From contig NZ_FODT01000013.1 of NCBI RefSeq assembly GCF_900110435.1, positions 90,201 to 154,200 of the forward strand: a stretch of 64,000 bases of DNA, in the 5' to 3' direction. A program made the translations under genes and the position numbers. This document shows, piece by piece, positions 8,173 to 15,893 of the stretch (positions within the stretch are counted from its first letter, which is position 1; each line of letters starts with the position of its first letter). Under the pieces are notes generated by a model that made no database searches, had not been told where the DNA came from, and saw only the letters and a list, made by a program, of their open reading frames with translations. The DNA comes from Rhodopseudomonas pseudopalustris (GTDB lineage Bacteria > Pseudomonadota > Alphaproteobacteria > Rhizobiales > Xanthobacteraceae).

Positions 8173-9285
8173 ATGGGAATCTCGTTCGACGCGGTCGACG
8201 GCTCGGTCTGGCTGAATTTCGACATCCAGCCCGCTGCAAATCCGACGTCCGCAACGGATCGCACGGCAAAGCTCGCCAATCCGGGCTTCGGCCGGGTGTT
8301 CACCGATCACATGGCGATCGTCCGCTACGACCAGGCCAAGGGCTGGCATGGCGCGCGAATCGAGGCCCGGGCGAATTTCCCACTCGATCCGGCCACCGCC
8401 GTGCTGCACTACGCGCAGGAGATCTTCGAGGGCCTCAAGGCCTATAAGCGCGACGACGGCGGCGTGAACCTGTTCCGCCCCGACGCCAATGCGCGGCGCT
8501 TCCGCAATTCGGCCGACCGCATGGCGATGGCGCAGCTGCCCGAGCCGGTGTTCATCGAGGCGGTCGAACAGCTGGTGCGCGCCGACCGCGACTGGATTCC
8601 GGGCGGCGAAGGCAGCCTCTATCTGCGGCCCTTCATGATCGCCAACGAGGTCTTCCTCGGCGTCAAGCCGTCGGCGGAATACATCTTCGCGGTGATCGCG
8701 TCGCCGGTCGGCTCCTACTTCAAGGGCGGGCCCGCGCCGGTGTCGATCTGGGTGTCGGAGAACTACACGCGCGCAGCGATCGGCGGCACCGGCAGCGTCA
8801 AATGCGGCGGCAACTACGCCGCGTCCTTGCGCGCGCAGGCCGAGGCGATCGAGCGCGGCTGCGACCAGGTTGTGTTCCTCGACGCGCTCGAGCGGCGTTA
8901 CATCGAGGAGCTCGGCGGCATGAACGTGTTCTTCGTGTTCGACGACGGCTCGCTGTCGACGCCGCCGCTCGGCACCATTCTGCCCGGCATCACCCGCGAC
9001 TCGATCATCGCGCTGGCGAAGGCGTCGGGCGCGCAGGTGCGCGAGGAGCCCTACACGATCGAGCAATGGCGCGCCGACGCCGCCAGCGGCAGGCTGAAAG
9101 AGGCCTTCGCCTGCGGCACGGCCGCGGTGATCTCGCCGATCGGCCAGGTGCGCTCGGCCAGCGGCGATTTCAGCATCAATGGCGGCGCCGCCGGCCCGGT
9201 CGCGATGGGATTGCGCAAGCAGCTCGTCGACATCCAGTACGGCCGCGCGCCCGATCCGCACAACTGGATCAGGAACGTCGCGTAG
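8173..9285 (+). CDS. ilvE: Branched-chain amino acid aminotransferase
   Basis: A 370-residue PLP enzyme of fold type IV, the long BCAT form, transferring amino groups between Leu/Ile/Val and 2-oxoglutarate. Signatures include LHYAQEIFEGLKAYKRDDG, LYLRPFMIANE, the PLP-lysine segment GSVKCGGNYAASL, and FLDALERRYIEELGGMNVFF. The ATG at 8173 follows GGAGATAGG at 8161 and starts MGISFDAVDG, the usual N-terminus; a much longer in-frame opening upstream runs antisense to petP and is rejected. Divergent from the petP-petR-kinase operon. Confidence 0.95.
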   Translation: MGISFDAVDGSVWLNFDIQPAANPTSATDRTAKLANPGFGRVFTDHMAIVRYDQAKGWHGARIEARANFPLDPATAVLHYAQEIFEGLKAYKRDDGGVNLFRPDANARRFRNSADRMAMAQLPEPVFIEAVEQLVRADRDWIPGGEGSLYLRPFMIANEVFLGVKPSAEYIFAVIASPVGSYFKGGPAPVSIWVSENYTRAAIGGTGSVKCGGNYAASLRAQAEAIERGCDQVVFLDALERRYIEELGGMNVFFVFDDGSLSTPPLGTILPGITRDSIIALAKASGAQVREEPYTIEQWRADAASGRLKEAFACGTAAVISPIGQVRSASGDFSINGGAAGPVAMGLRKQLVDIQYGRAPDPHNWIRNVA

Positions 9286-9344
9286 TCGACGCGCCGGATC
9301 GGCCGCATCGACGAACACCGAAGGAGCACGGCGGGGCAACGCGC

Positions 9345-9569
9345 TCACGCCGTGCTCTCGCTGTCCCTGCGCGCCGCTTTCGCCGCGTGCATCCGGCTAC
9401 GTTGAATGTGCTCGTAGACATGGTCGATCACCTCGCGCTGCGCGTCGGTCGGCTCGTCGATCCGCAGCACCACGCAGGCGATCAGACTGCGGCAGGATCG
9501 ACCGCGGCGGCAGCGCTTCAGCGGGCAGTGTTTGTGCGCGCCGGCCCGGTTGGCAGTGAGTCTAATCAT
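9345..9569 (-). CDS. Small conserved Cys/His-rich protein, unknown function
   Basis: A 74-residue basic product beginning MIRLTANRAG. Its core, AHKHCPLKRCRRGRSC, has three Cys and two His within 16 residues, suggesting metal binding or a disulfide cluster; the C-terminal half (DAQREVIDHVYEHIQRSRMH) is helical. I recall similar short proteins with a KHCP-x-K-x-CRR core in Bradyrhizobium relatives, without known function. A longer frame runs to 9662 but the ATG at 9569 fits the conserved start. It faces ilvE convergently. Confidence 0.6.
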   Translation of the reverse strand: MIRLTANRAGAHKHCPLKRCRRGRSCRSLIACVVLRIDEPTDAQREVIDHVYEHIQRSRMHAAKAARRDSESTA

Positions 9570-9745
9570 TCGGCTGTGCTCATCGAAACTTCCTGATGCT
9601 GCGAGGCAGGTCTGGCCGCGCCCGCAGGCGCCACACCTCTCCCGAGACCAGCGTACCGGCAACGCGCCCCTTGGTGTCGTGACGTTCAGACCCGCGGCTA
9701 GGCGGCGGATTGACAGCGCCGCGCGTCGCGGCCGACACTTCCCGG

Positions 9746-10015
9746 ATGTTTGTCTGGCTTCTCATCGCGATCGTGCTGGTCGGCGGCGCGGCGGCGATCG
9801 TGAACGACGCCGCCTATGACGGCGGATTGTTCGACTCCGCGACCGTGGTGAGCGTCGCCGCGCTCTCGGCGTTGGCTCTCTATCTCGGGCACGGGTTTCT
9901 GCGCGGCGCTAAGAGCGGCGAATGGCTGCATCATGCGCTGATCTGGGCTGCGATCGTGCTCACCGTTGCGCTCGCCTATCGGCTGCTGCCGCTGGCCGCG
10001 GCGCTCAGGTTCTGA
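9746..10015 (+). CDS. Small inner-membrane protein, possibly the truncated N-terminal half of an aspartic-protease-family protein
   Basis: An 89-residue product with three hydrophobic segments (FVWLLIAIVLVGGAAAIV at the start, VVSVAALSALALYLGHGF in the middle, LIWAAIVLTVALAYRLLPL at the end). The arrangement resembles, from memory, the membrane leader of rhizobial retropepsin-like (TIGR02281) proteins, but no DTGA-type catalytic motif follows: the frame stops at 10015 and a convergent methyltransferase begins. It could be a genuine short membrane protein or a truncated remnant. The start ATG at 9746 is weakly supported. Confidence 0.5.
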   Translation: MFVWLLIAIVLVGGAAAIVNDAAYDGGLFDSATVVSVAALSALALYLGHGFLRGAKSGEWLHHALIWAAIVLTVALAYRLLPLAAALRF

Positions 10016-10051
10016 AGAGATCGGGGGGCGCCTGCCCGGCGGCGGATGCCG

Positions 10052-10684
10052 TCACCCCTTCGGCACCCAGACATGGGTGCCCCACAGCCCGCGGTGCGGC
10101 GGGGGCGAGCCGCGGTAGCGGAGCGTCGTCATCGCGTCGAAGATGTGCCGCTCGCGGGCGTTCTTGTAGATGACGCAGTAATTCGCGCGCTTCAGTTTGA
10201 GCAGATTGTCGCGCACACGCTCCATGATCGGCGTCGAGAACGGATTGAACATGTACAGCACGAAGGGCTCGTCCTTGAACGCGTAGTTGCCGGCATCGCC
10301 ATGGACGACGCCGATGGTCTTGAAGCCGGAGGCCGCGACATTCTGTTTGGCCGAACGCGCCAGTTCGTCGGCGAACTCGACGCCGACGCAGGATTGAAAT
10401 CCGAGCTCGGCGGCGACGATCAGCATCCGGCCTTTGCCGCATCCCAGATCGACGAAGCGGTAACCGCGCGGGTCGAGACCGATGTATTTGATCGAATCCT
10501 GCAGGACACGCGGATCGCTCGCCTGGTAGCGCTCGCCGTACCGACGGGCGTCGTGGCGAATGGTGAGTTGCTCGAGATCGACGCCCGAACCTGTTTCGGT
10601 GCCGTATTTGGCGTCCCAATCGACGCTGCCGTGAGGGCTGCTGTCGCGCCCCGTCAGAAGGTTTCGCACCCAAGAGAATGGCAT
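10052..10684 (-). CDS. Class I SAM-dependent methyltransferase
   Basis: A 210-residue protein with motif I YRFVDLGCGKGRMLIVAAEL, an acidic strand end GVEFADELA for ribose binding, and the post-II stretch FVLYMFNPFSTPIMERV. The N-terminal ~60 residues (DAKYGTETGSGVDLEQLTI) are outside the core fold. The NPF motif resembles N- or protein methyltransferases, but the substrate cannot be told. ATG at 10684 starts MPFSWVRNLL; the in-frame extension to 10936 is rich in Arg/Pro and non-coding in character. It is divergent from pucBA with 516 bp between the starts, so it may share the light/oxygen-controlled region. Confidence 0.85.
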   Translation of the reverse strand: MPFSWVRNLLTGRDSSPHGSVDWDAKYGTETGSGVDLEQLTIRHDARRYGERYQASDPRVLQDSIKYIGLDPRGYRFVDLGCGKGRMLIVAAELGFQSCVGVEFADELARSAKQNVAASGFKTIGVVHGDAGNYAFKDEPFVLYMFNPFSTPIMERVRDNLLKLKRANYCVIYKNARERHIFDAMTTLRYRGSPPPHRGLWGTHVWVPKG

Positions 10685-11200
10685 CGCCGGCCTACCGACT
10701 GAATGGCCCCGTGTTGGTGATACGCTATTGGCTCGGCGGTGACATGTCGCTTGATTTCGCTCAAAAGGCCTGCAGCCGGGCAGTTCGCTACGGTCATAGG
10801 AGGCTGCACGCGTTAATCTGCCGAACGGCTGCGGCTGCGCCGCGAGACGACGGCCGACAGCGCGGCGCCCCCGGCTTGCTGGGATCCCCACCCACGCACC
10901 AATTTGGCGCCTCGCTGTCCGGCATGAACCGGACATTGATTAGTGTCATGTCAAGTTGACAAAGTAGACTGTCACGATAATTTGACTACGCGAGAGAACG
11001 CCGTGATCGGCACCTGACCAGCAACGCTGGAGGAGGTCCGGGGCGGAGGTCTCAACCGGGGTGAGGTGCCCGGTCGACTGCGTGGCGAGGCCTGAGGGGG
11101 CAGCCGTGGTGGTCGGCAGGCGAGTTCGGCCCGGTCGCTGCTAGCGGCACTCGCGTGCGGGTTCAGCACGAAGTTTATTAATTCTCTGAGGAGGTTACCT
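10685..11200. other. 516-bp intergenic region between the methyltransferase and pucB
   Basis: No gene of its own is visible. It holds the tandem PpsR-type sites (10944-10987), then about 200 bp of G-rich leader without good coding potential, and the pucB ribosome site GAGGAGG at 11188-11194. I could not identify convincing -35/-10 boxes or an FNR-type TTGAT-N4-ATCAA site. Confidence 0.6.
10944..10987. promoter_or_regulatory. Tandem PpsR/CrtJ-type binding sites upstream of pucBA
   Basis: Site 1 is TGTC-N10-GACA at 10944-10961, an exact match to the PpsR/CrtJ consensus TGT-N12-ACA. Site 2 is TGTC-N10-GACT at 10970-10987, a match with one base off. They are separated by 8 bp, the spacing at which CrtJ/PpsR is known to bind cooperatively to puc and bch promoters in Rhodobacter. 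They lie about 215-255 bp before the pucB start. The motif is seen; repression by PpsR under oxygen is inferred. Confidence 0.72.
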
Positions 11201-11356
11201 ATGGCAGACGATCCCAACAAGGTCTGGCCGACCGGTCTGACGATCGCGGAATCGGAAGAGATCCACAAGCATGTGATCGACGGCACGCGCATCTTCGGCG
11301 CGATCGCGATCGTGGCGCATTTCCTGGCGTATGTTTATTCGCCCTGGCTGCACTAA
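11201..11356 (+). CDS. pucB: Light-harvesting 2 beta polypeptide
   Basis: A 51-residue antenna polypeptide, too short for most ORF cut-offs: [20 protein letters not shown], then a basic/His stretch [11 protein letters not shown], one membrane span and the end AYVYSPWLH. His40 in [14 protein letters not shown] is the B850 bacteriochlorophyll ligand position; the His residues near 22-24 lie where B800-side ligands and the membrane interface are found. GAGGAGG sits seven bases before the ATG. It is followed after 12 bp by pucA. The gene identity is certain from sequence. Confidence 0.98.
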   Translation: MADDPNKVWPTGLTIAESEEIHKHVIDGTRIFGAIAIVAHFLAYVYSPWLH

Positions 11357-11368
11357 GGGAGATCGATC

Positions 11369-11572
11369 ATGAATCAAGGCAGAATCTGGACCGTCGTCAG
11401 CCCGACCGTTGGTCTTCCGCTGCTGCTCGGCAGCGTCACCGTGATCGCGATCCTGGTGCACACCGCGGTGCTCAACAACACCGCCTGGTTCCCGAAGTAC
11501 TGGCAGGGTGGCAGCGCTGTTGCCGCCGCGCCGGCCGCTCCGGCCCCGGCCGCTGCTCCGGCCAAGAAGTAA
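11369..11572 (+). CDS. pucA: Light-harvesting 2 alpha polypeptide, B850 (high-light) type
   Basis: A 67-residue antenna polypeptide: [20 protein letters not shown], a single span with the B850 ligand His31 ([10 protein letters not shown]), then AWFPKYW. Tyr44 and Trp45 are the residues that hydrogen-bond the B850 acetyl groups in Rhodoblastus acidophilus LH2; low-light forms carry other residues there, so this chain should give an 850-nm complex. The last ~20 residues are an Ala/Pro-rich tail ending AKK. GGGAGA upstream serves as ribosome site. No pucC or further puc gene follows in this window. Confidence 0.98.
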   Translation: MNQGRIWTVVSPTVGLPLLLGSVTVIAILVHTAVLNNTAWFPKYWQGGSAVAAAPAAPAPAAAPAKK

Positions 11573-11596
11573 GCTCTCTTACTTCGACATAATAGC

Positions 11597-11644
11597 CAAC
11601 GCCCGCCGCGGCCCCTTGGGGACCTCGGCGGGCGTTGTGCGTTT
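11597..11644 (+). terminator. Strong hairpin terminator after pucBA
   Basis: A perfect 12-bp stem, CAACGCCCGCCG (11597-11608) with CGGCGGGCGTTG (11626-11637), closes a 17-nt loop and is followed by TGCGTTTT. It lies 24 bases after the pucA stop. Such hairpins both terminate and protect puc mRNA. Confidence 0.8.
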
Positions 11645-12141
11645 TGAGGATCGCGATTGCGGCGCGGCGCGTCCACCCCACGCCACGGCACCGCCGCCGA
11701 TCGAACACACCGTGTTCATCCTCGCCGCCTTGTCCTCGTCATCGCCTCGCCTTCGTCACCCCACCGCTTCATCATCACCGCCTTGATCGTGACCGCACCG
11801 ATCGCTTCGCGCCGTCTGGAACACCTCCAGACTCGCAGCGAGGGCTGTGCGACACGATGATGACCGGGCGCGCGCCGAGTGGTGTTTTTCTTTGATCGAT
11901 TCTCATCTTTGCGAACACGGGACTCTCCGTTCGCAAAAGACTCGTTGTCGCGGCCGTCGCGCCGGCGATGCAATTCTATTCGCAAGAATCGCCTGTGCCG
12001 CAGCCACTTCTCAAACGTTAAGAAAACCTCACCATTGCTCTCACCGAAATATCAGCCTGCGTCACTGCAACTTCATCCAGCCGACCCACTTGAGCCGCAT
12101 TGCATCGGCATGATGCAGACTGGACATGAAGGAGACCATCG
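11645..12141. other. Intergenic region after pucBA, no gene seen
   Basis: About 500 bp without a credible gene. Short inverted repeats occur: GAACAC/GTGTTC at 11703-11717 and a 9-bp stem TTTGCGAAC/GTTCGCAAA at 11908-11916 and 11929-11937. Base composition is less GC-rich than the genes around it. The far end carries AAGGAG at 12129, the ribosome site of the next small gene. Confidence 0.5.
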
Positions 12142-12360
12142 ATGACTGCCAACGACCAGCCTAAGTTCGATCCCGAGTACGTCGCGACGCTGCGCGAGGT
12201 GCTTGATATCGCGGTCACGCAGATCGCGACGGAACACCGCACTCCCGCAACCAAAGCGGTGATGGCGCAGATCATCGTGCAGAACGCCGCACGCGGCGTC
12301 ACCGATGCGCGTGCGCTGGTGCATGACGCCGTGCTCGCCGGCGCCGATGGAGCGCCGTAG
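12142..12360 (+). CDS. Small hypothetical protein
   Basis: A 72-residue, probably all-helical cytosolic protein (FDPEYVATLREVLDIAVTQI ... VMAQIIVQNAARGVTDARAL). It has no membrane segment or Cys. An AAGGAG site eight bases before the ATG and normal codon use support it as real. No family recognised. It stands alone between the pucBA intergenic region and a repeat. Confidence 0.68.
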   Translation: MTANDQPKFDPEYVATLREVLDIAVTQIATEHRTPATKAVMAQIIVQNAARGVTDARALVHDAVLAGADGAP

Positions 12361-12435
12361 CTCCCTTAATATCCAACGCCCATCCTCGCGCGCCGCTGTC
12401 TTCGCGGCGCGTTTTGATTCGAAAGACACAACCGC

Positions 12436-12588
12436 CGTCATTCCGGGGCGCTCGCGCAAGCGAGCGCCCCGGAATCCATCAGCCCAGTGCGCGCGTTTCG
12501 GCACGGCAATGATGGGCGTCCGGCGATCGACAACGAATGTCAGGGATATGGATTCCGGGTGCGCGCTGCACGCGCCCCGGAATGACGA
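12436..12588. repeat. Intergenic palindromic repeat, CGTCATTCCGGGG family, copy 2
   Basis: Left arm starts CGTCATTCCGGGGCG at 12436 and contains a perfect GGGGCGCTCGCG/CGAGCGCCCC fold; right arm ends GCGCCCCGGAATGACG at 12588. The middle ~60 bp differ from copy 1. It separates two convergent genes and could serve as terminator for both. Confidence 0.82.
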
Positions 12589-12608
12589 ACGCTGGGCGTG
12601 AGCCGCCC

Positions 12609-14240
12609 TTACTCGCCCCAGGCGCCGAACGCTTCGGAGAAGGCGCGCTCTCCCGGCGGACCCTTTTCGATCGCAATGATGGCGCGGCGCTGGTTGGTGT
12701 AGACGATCGGCACGTCGAACCAGGAGCGCTCCTTCAGGAGCTGCAAATTGCGCGCGCGGTCGGCCTCGACATTGCTCAGGCCCACCAGGAAGAAGCCGTC
12801 GGTGACCTTGACCGCGAGGCCGGCCAGCGGCGTTCCGCGCGCCTGCTCGTTCGACTTCATCAGGATGCCGGGAACGTTGGCGACGCCGCCGCCGGTGAAA
12901 TCCTGCGGCAGGATGAACGTCAGCTCTGCCGTGTGGCTCGCCGGCAGCGAGGTGTCGGTGTTGCGGCGGAATGACATCGTCATCTTGAACTTGCGCTCGG
13001 GCACCTCGATGTCGGCGCGCACCGCGAGGTCGGCGCCGCCCTTGGCGCTGGCGCCCTTGATCTGCTCGGTGCGCCATACCACCGTGCCGACATATTGCTT
13101 GCCCTTGGGATCGGACGGATCCTCGTCGTACAGCACAACGCGCTGAGCGACAGGGGCCACCATTTCCGACGACGAAGGCTGGCCGACGCGGTCGGTGATC
13201 TTCGGCCGCTCGGTCGAGGCCGGCGGCGCGGTGGTGGTCGCGGTCTCGGTCGAGGGCTGCGACTTCATCAGTCCGCGCATCGCCGACCACAGCGACGGCC
13301 CCCACAAGATGCCGGCGCCGACCAGCACCAGCACAAGACCGATCACCAACGCGCTGCGCAGCGGGAAGCGCGACGGCTTGCGCGTCGGCTTGCGCGAAGC
13401 CTTGCGATCCGGCTCGATTCGAGGTCGCGTGGTGGCGGGCTGCGGCGCATAGCGCGACGCCTCGTCGATCGACTCGTCATAGGAATACGGCGCGCCCGGA
13501 TCGGTGCGGTTCTCCATCGACGGTTCGAGCCGGTCGAACTCCGGCGACGGCGCGACATTGGCGTAGGTCTTGCGCGCCGAGCGATTGGCCTGCGCGGCCG
13601 CGCGGCCGATATCGTCGAGATCCGCGGTGACGTCGCGGAAGCCGCGCAGCCCATTGTCGGCGGCCGGATTGGCGCCCTGGCCAGCGCCTGGACCTTGGCC
13701 AGCACCCTGGCCCTGATCCGGACGACGCACCGCAGGGCGCTCGCGGCCGGGCTCCGGCGGGATCGGCGGCGGATCGACCCGCAGATTGCGTTGCGGACGG
13801 TCTTCACGCGGCGGCGGCGGCGCCGGCGACTGCGACCGGGGGCGCACCGGCGACTCCGGTTCGGCCTGGGCCGCGCCGGGTGGCAACGGCGCGCGGCTGA
13901 CCTGCGGCGGCGGATCGCCCGGGCGCGACGGCGCGCGGCTCGACGCCCGCAGCGCGTCGCCCGGACGCGCGGCCTCGCCGGCGGGCCGGCGATTCTTCAG
14001 CTCGGCGCGGGAGGCGTCGCGGGAACGTTGCGCGGCCTCGGACTCGACCTTGCGCACCGCCTCTTCGAGCGCCAGCCGCTCGCGGGTGATCTCGGATTCG
14101 GTCAGCGGCGGCTGGACGCCGCGCAGTTGCGCGATCAAGGCCGCGCGGGCCCGCTCGTAGATCGCACGGCGCTGCTCTCCCGGAGCACTGGGGTCCAGGC
14201 CGGATATGGCGCGCGCAATCAGCGGATAGTAATCAGCCAT
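12609..14240 (-). CDS. Large single-span membrane protein with disordered Pro/Gln-rich region, unknown function
   Basis: A 543-residue protein. Residues 1-75 form a helical N-terminal module (MADYYPLIARAISGLDPSAP, then RAIYERARAALIAQLR) that I recall as conserved across Rhizobiales hypothetical proteins. Residues ~80-200 are Pro/Arg/Gln-rich, including Gln-Gly-Ala-Gly tandem repeats (GQGAGQGPGAGQGA). One membrane span (ALVIGLVLVLVGAGILWG) near residue 300 is followed by a Ser/Thr-rich linker and a C-terminal globular domain (~170 residues) with IKGASAKGGADLAVRADIEV. N-terminus cytosolic and C-domain periplasmic is the likely topology. It lies 37 bp after the purA stop on the same strand, so it may be co-transcribed. 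Confidence 0.85.
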   Translation of the reverse strand: MADYYPLIARAISGLDPSAPGEQRRAIYERARAALIAQLRGVQPPLTESEITRERLALEEAVRKVESEAAQRSRDASRAELKNRRPAGEAARPGDALRASSRAPSRPGDPPPQVSRAPLPPGAAQAEPESPVRPRSQSPAPPPPREDRPQRNLRVDPPPIPPEPGRERPAVRRPDQGQGAGQGPGAGQGANPAADNGLRGFRDVTADLDDIGRAAAQANRSARKTYANVAPSPEFDRLEPSMENRTDPGAPYSYDESIDEASRYAPQPATTRPRIEPDRKASRKPTRKPSRFPLRSALVIGLVLVLVGAGILWGPSLWSAMRGLMKSQPSTETATTTAPPASTERPKITDRVGQPSSSEMVAPVAQRVVLYDEDPSDPKGKQYVGTVVWRTEQIKGASAKGGADLAVRADIEVPERKFKMTMSFRRNTDTSLPASHTAELTFILPQDFTGGGVANVPGILMKSNEQARGTPLAGLAVKVTDGFFLVGLSNVEADRARNLQLLKERSWFDVPIVYTNQRRAIIAIEKGPPGERAFSEAFGAWGE

Positions 14241-14277
14241 CTTGACTCAAGTTTCGATGTCGTTCGGTAACATCTTA

Positions 14278-15570
14278 TTAAGCCTCGAAGGGATTCTGCA
14301 CCAGAATTGTATCCTCGCGTTCGGGACTGGTGGACAACAGCGCGATCGGACAGCCGACCAGCTCTTCGACGCGGCGGACATATTTCACCGCCTGCGCCGG
14401 CAGGTCTGCCCACGAACGCGCGTTGGCGGTCGGTTCCTTCCAGCCTTCGATGGTCTCGTAGATCGGCACGACGCGCGCCTGCGCGCCCTCGCCAGCCGGC
14501 AAATGGTCGATCTCCTTGCCGTCGAGCATATAGCCGACGCAGACCTCTATCGAATCGAAGCCGTCGAGAATGTCGAGCTTGGTCAGCGCGAGGCCGTGGA
14601 TGCCGCAGGTCCGCACCGTCTGGCGCACCAGCACCGCGTCGAACCAGCCGCAGCGGCGAGGCCGCCCGGTGTTGGTGCCGAATTCGCGGCCGCGCTCGCC
14701 GATCTTGCGGCCAATCTCGTTGTCCAATTCGGTCGGGAACGGCCCCTGGCCGACGCGCGTGGTGTAGGCCTTGCAGATGCCGAGCACATAGCCGACTGAG
14801 CCCGGACCCATGCCGGTCCCGGTCGCGGCCTGGGCCGCCACCGTGTTCGACGAGGTGACGTAGGGATAAGTGCCGTGATCCACGTCCAGGAGCGCGCCCT
14901 GCGCGCCTTCGAACAGGATGCGCTTACCCTCGCGGCGCTTGATGTCGAGCAGCCGCCACACCGTCTCGGCGTAAGGCAGCAGCCGTGGCGCCAGCGCGGT
15001 CAGCTCCTTGAGAATCGCGCCCGCCTCGAATTCGGAAAGGCCGAGGCCGCGGCGCAGCGCGTTGTGATGCGTCAGCAGCCGCTCGATCTTGTGCGGCAGC
15101 GTGTCGATATCGGCGAGGTCCATCAGCCGGATCGCGCGGCGGCCGACCTTGTCTTCATAGGCCGGGCCGATGCCGCGCTGGGTGGTGCCGATCGAAGTCG
15201 CCTTGCTGGCGTTCTCGCGCAGCGCGTCGAGTTCGCGATGCAGCGGCAGGATCAGCGTGACGTTCTCGGCGACGCGCAGATTCTCCGGCGAGATCGCGAC
15301 GCCCTGCTTGGTCAGCCGCTCGACCTCGTCGAGAAACGCCTGCGGATCGAACACCACGCCGTTGCCGATCACTGCGAGCTTCGACGGCCGCAGCACGCCC
15401 GACGGCAGCAGCGCCAGCTTGTAGGTCTCGCCGTTGATCACCAGCGTATGGCCGGCATTGTGCCCGCCCTGGAAGCGGGCGACGATGTCGGCCTGCTCCG
15501 ACAGCCAGTCAACGATCTTGCCCTTCCCCTCGTCGCCCCATTGGGCGCCGACCACGACGACATTGGCCAT
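14278..15570 (-). CDS. purA: Adenylosuccinate synthetase
   Basis: Converts IMP and aspartate to adenylosuccinate using GTP, the first committed step to AMP. The 430-residue protein starts [20 protein letters not shown], with the GDEGKGK phosphate loop, and shows the HNAGHTLV signature, [14 protein letters not shown], and the C-terminal base-recognition end LLSTSPERE. The ATG at 15570 is fixed by the conserved N-terminus; the in-frame opening to 15657 is ignored. Length is normal. Divergent from the aldo/keto reductase gene. Confidence 0.97.
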   Translation of the reverse strand: MANVVVVGAQWGDEGKGKIVDWLSEQADIVARFQGGHNAGHTLVINGETYKLALLPSGVLRPSKLAVIGNGVVFDPQAFLDEVERLTKQGVAISPENLRVAENVTLILPLHRELDALRENASKATSIGTTQRGIGPAYEDKVGRRAIRLMDLADIDTLPHKIERLLTHHNALRRGLGLSEFEAGAILKELTALAPRLLPYAETVWRLLDIKRREGKRILFEGAQGALLDVDHGTYPYVTSSNTVAAQAATGTGMGPGSVGYVLGICKAYTTRVGQGPFPTELDNEIGRKIGERGREFGTNTGRPRRCGWFDAVLVRQTVRTCGIHGLALTKLDILDGFDSIEVCVGYMLDGKEIDHLPAGEGAQARVVPIYETIEGWKEPTANARSWADLPAQAVKYVRRVEELVGCPIALLSTSPEREDTILVQNPFEA

Positions 15571-15893
15571 TTTCGAGCAGTTCCCCTGCAACTCAACCGG
15601 ATAAAGCACGATCGTGGAGCGCCTGTCGGCGGCTTGCCTGATCGTTCTGAGAGCCAAGCCAAAACACGGCCGTGGCCGCTCGCGTGCGAGGCGATCAATC
15701 GGATAACGGATGCGGGCTTGCGACGCAAGCGAAACGGGCCGTTATCCGACGCCGGATGCGCCCCCAACGCATTGATTTCCCCTGAAAATCCGACGGGCCG
15801 GCGCGAAGCTTGACGGCGCTTTTCATAGCCGCTTGGTTGGATCGGGCGAACGGGCGCCGCCGCCCGGCGATCGAAGTGGAGACGACACCCAAC
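15571..15893. other. 323-bp divergent intergenic region (purA / aldo-keto reductase) with nested inverted repeats
   Basis: No gene seen. CGGATAACGG (15700-15709) pairs with CCGTTATCCG (15739-15748), and inside them GCTTGC-GAC-GCAAGC (15716-15730) makes a second perfect dyad. The nested structure lies in the middle of the divergent region and could be an operator or a structured leader; I recognise no known motif. Confidence 0.45.

Noticed and set aside
7978..9348. Long minus-strand open frame opposite ilvE
   Set aside because: ilvE on the plus strand has clear catalytic motifs; the antisense product shows no domain and is Arg/Asp/Ala-biased.
11703..11717. GAACAC-ACC-GTGTTC dyad after pucBA as an operator
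   Set aside because: Too short and not placed before any gene start; it could be chance.
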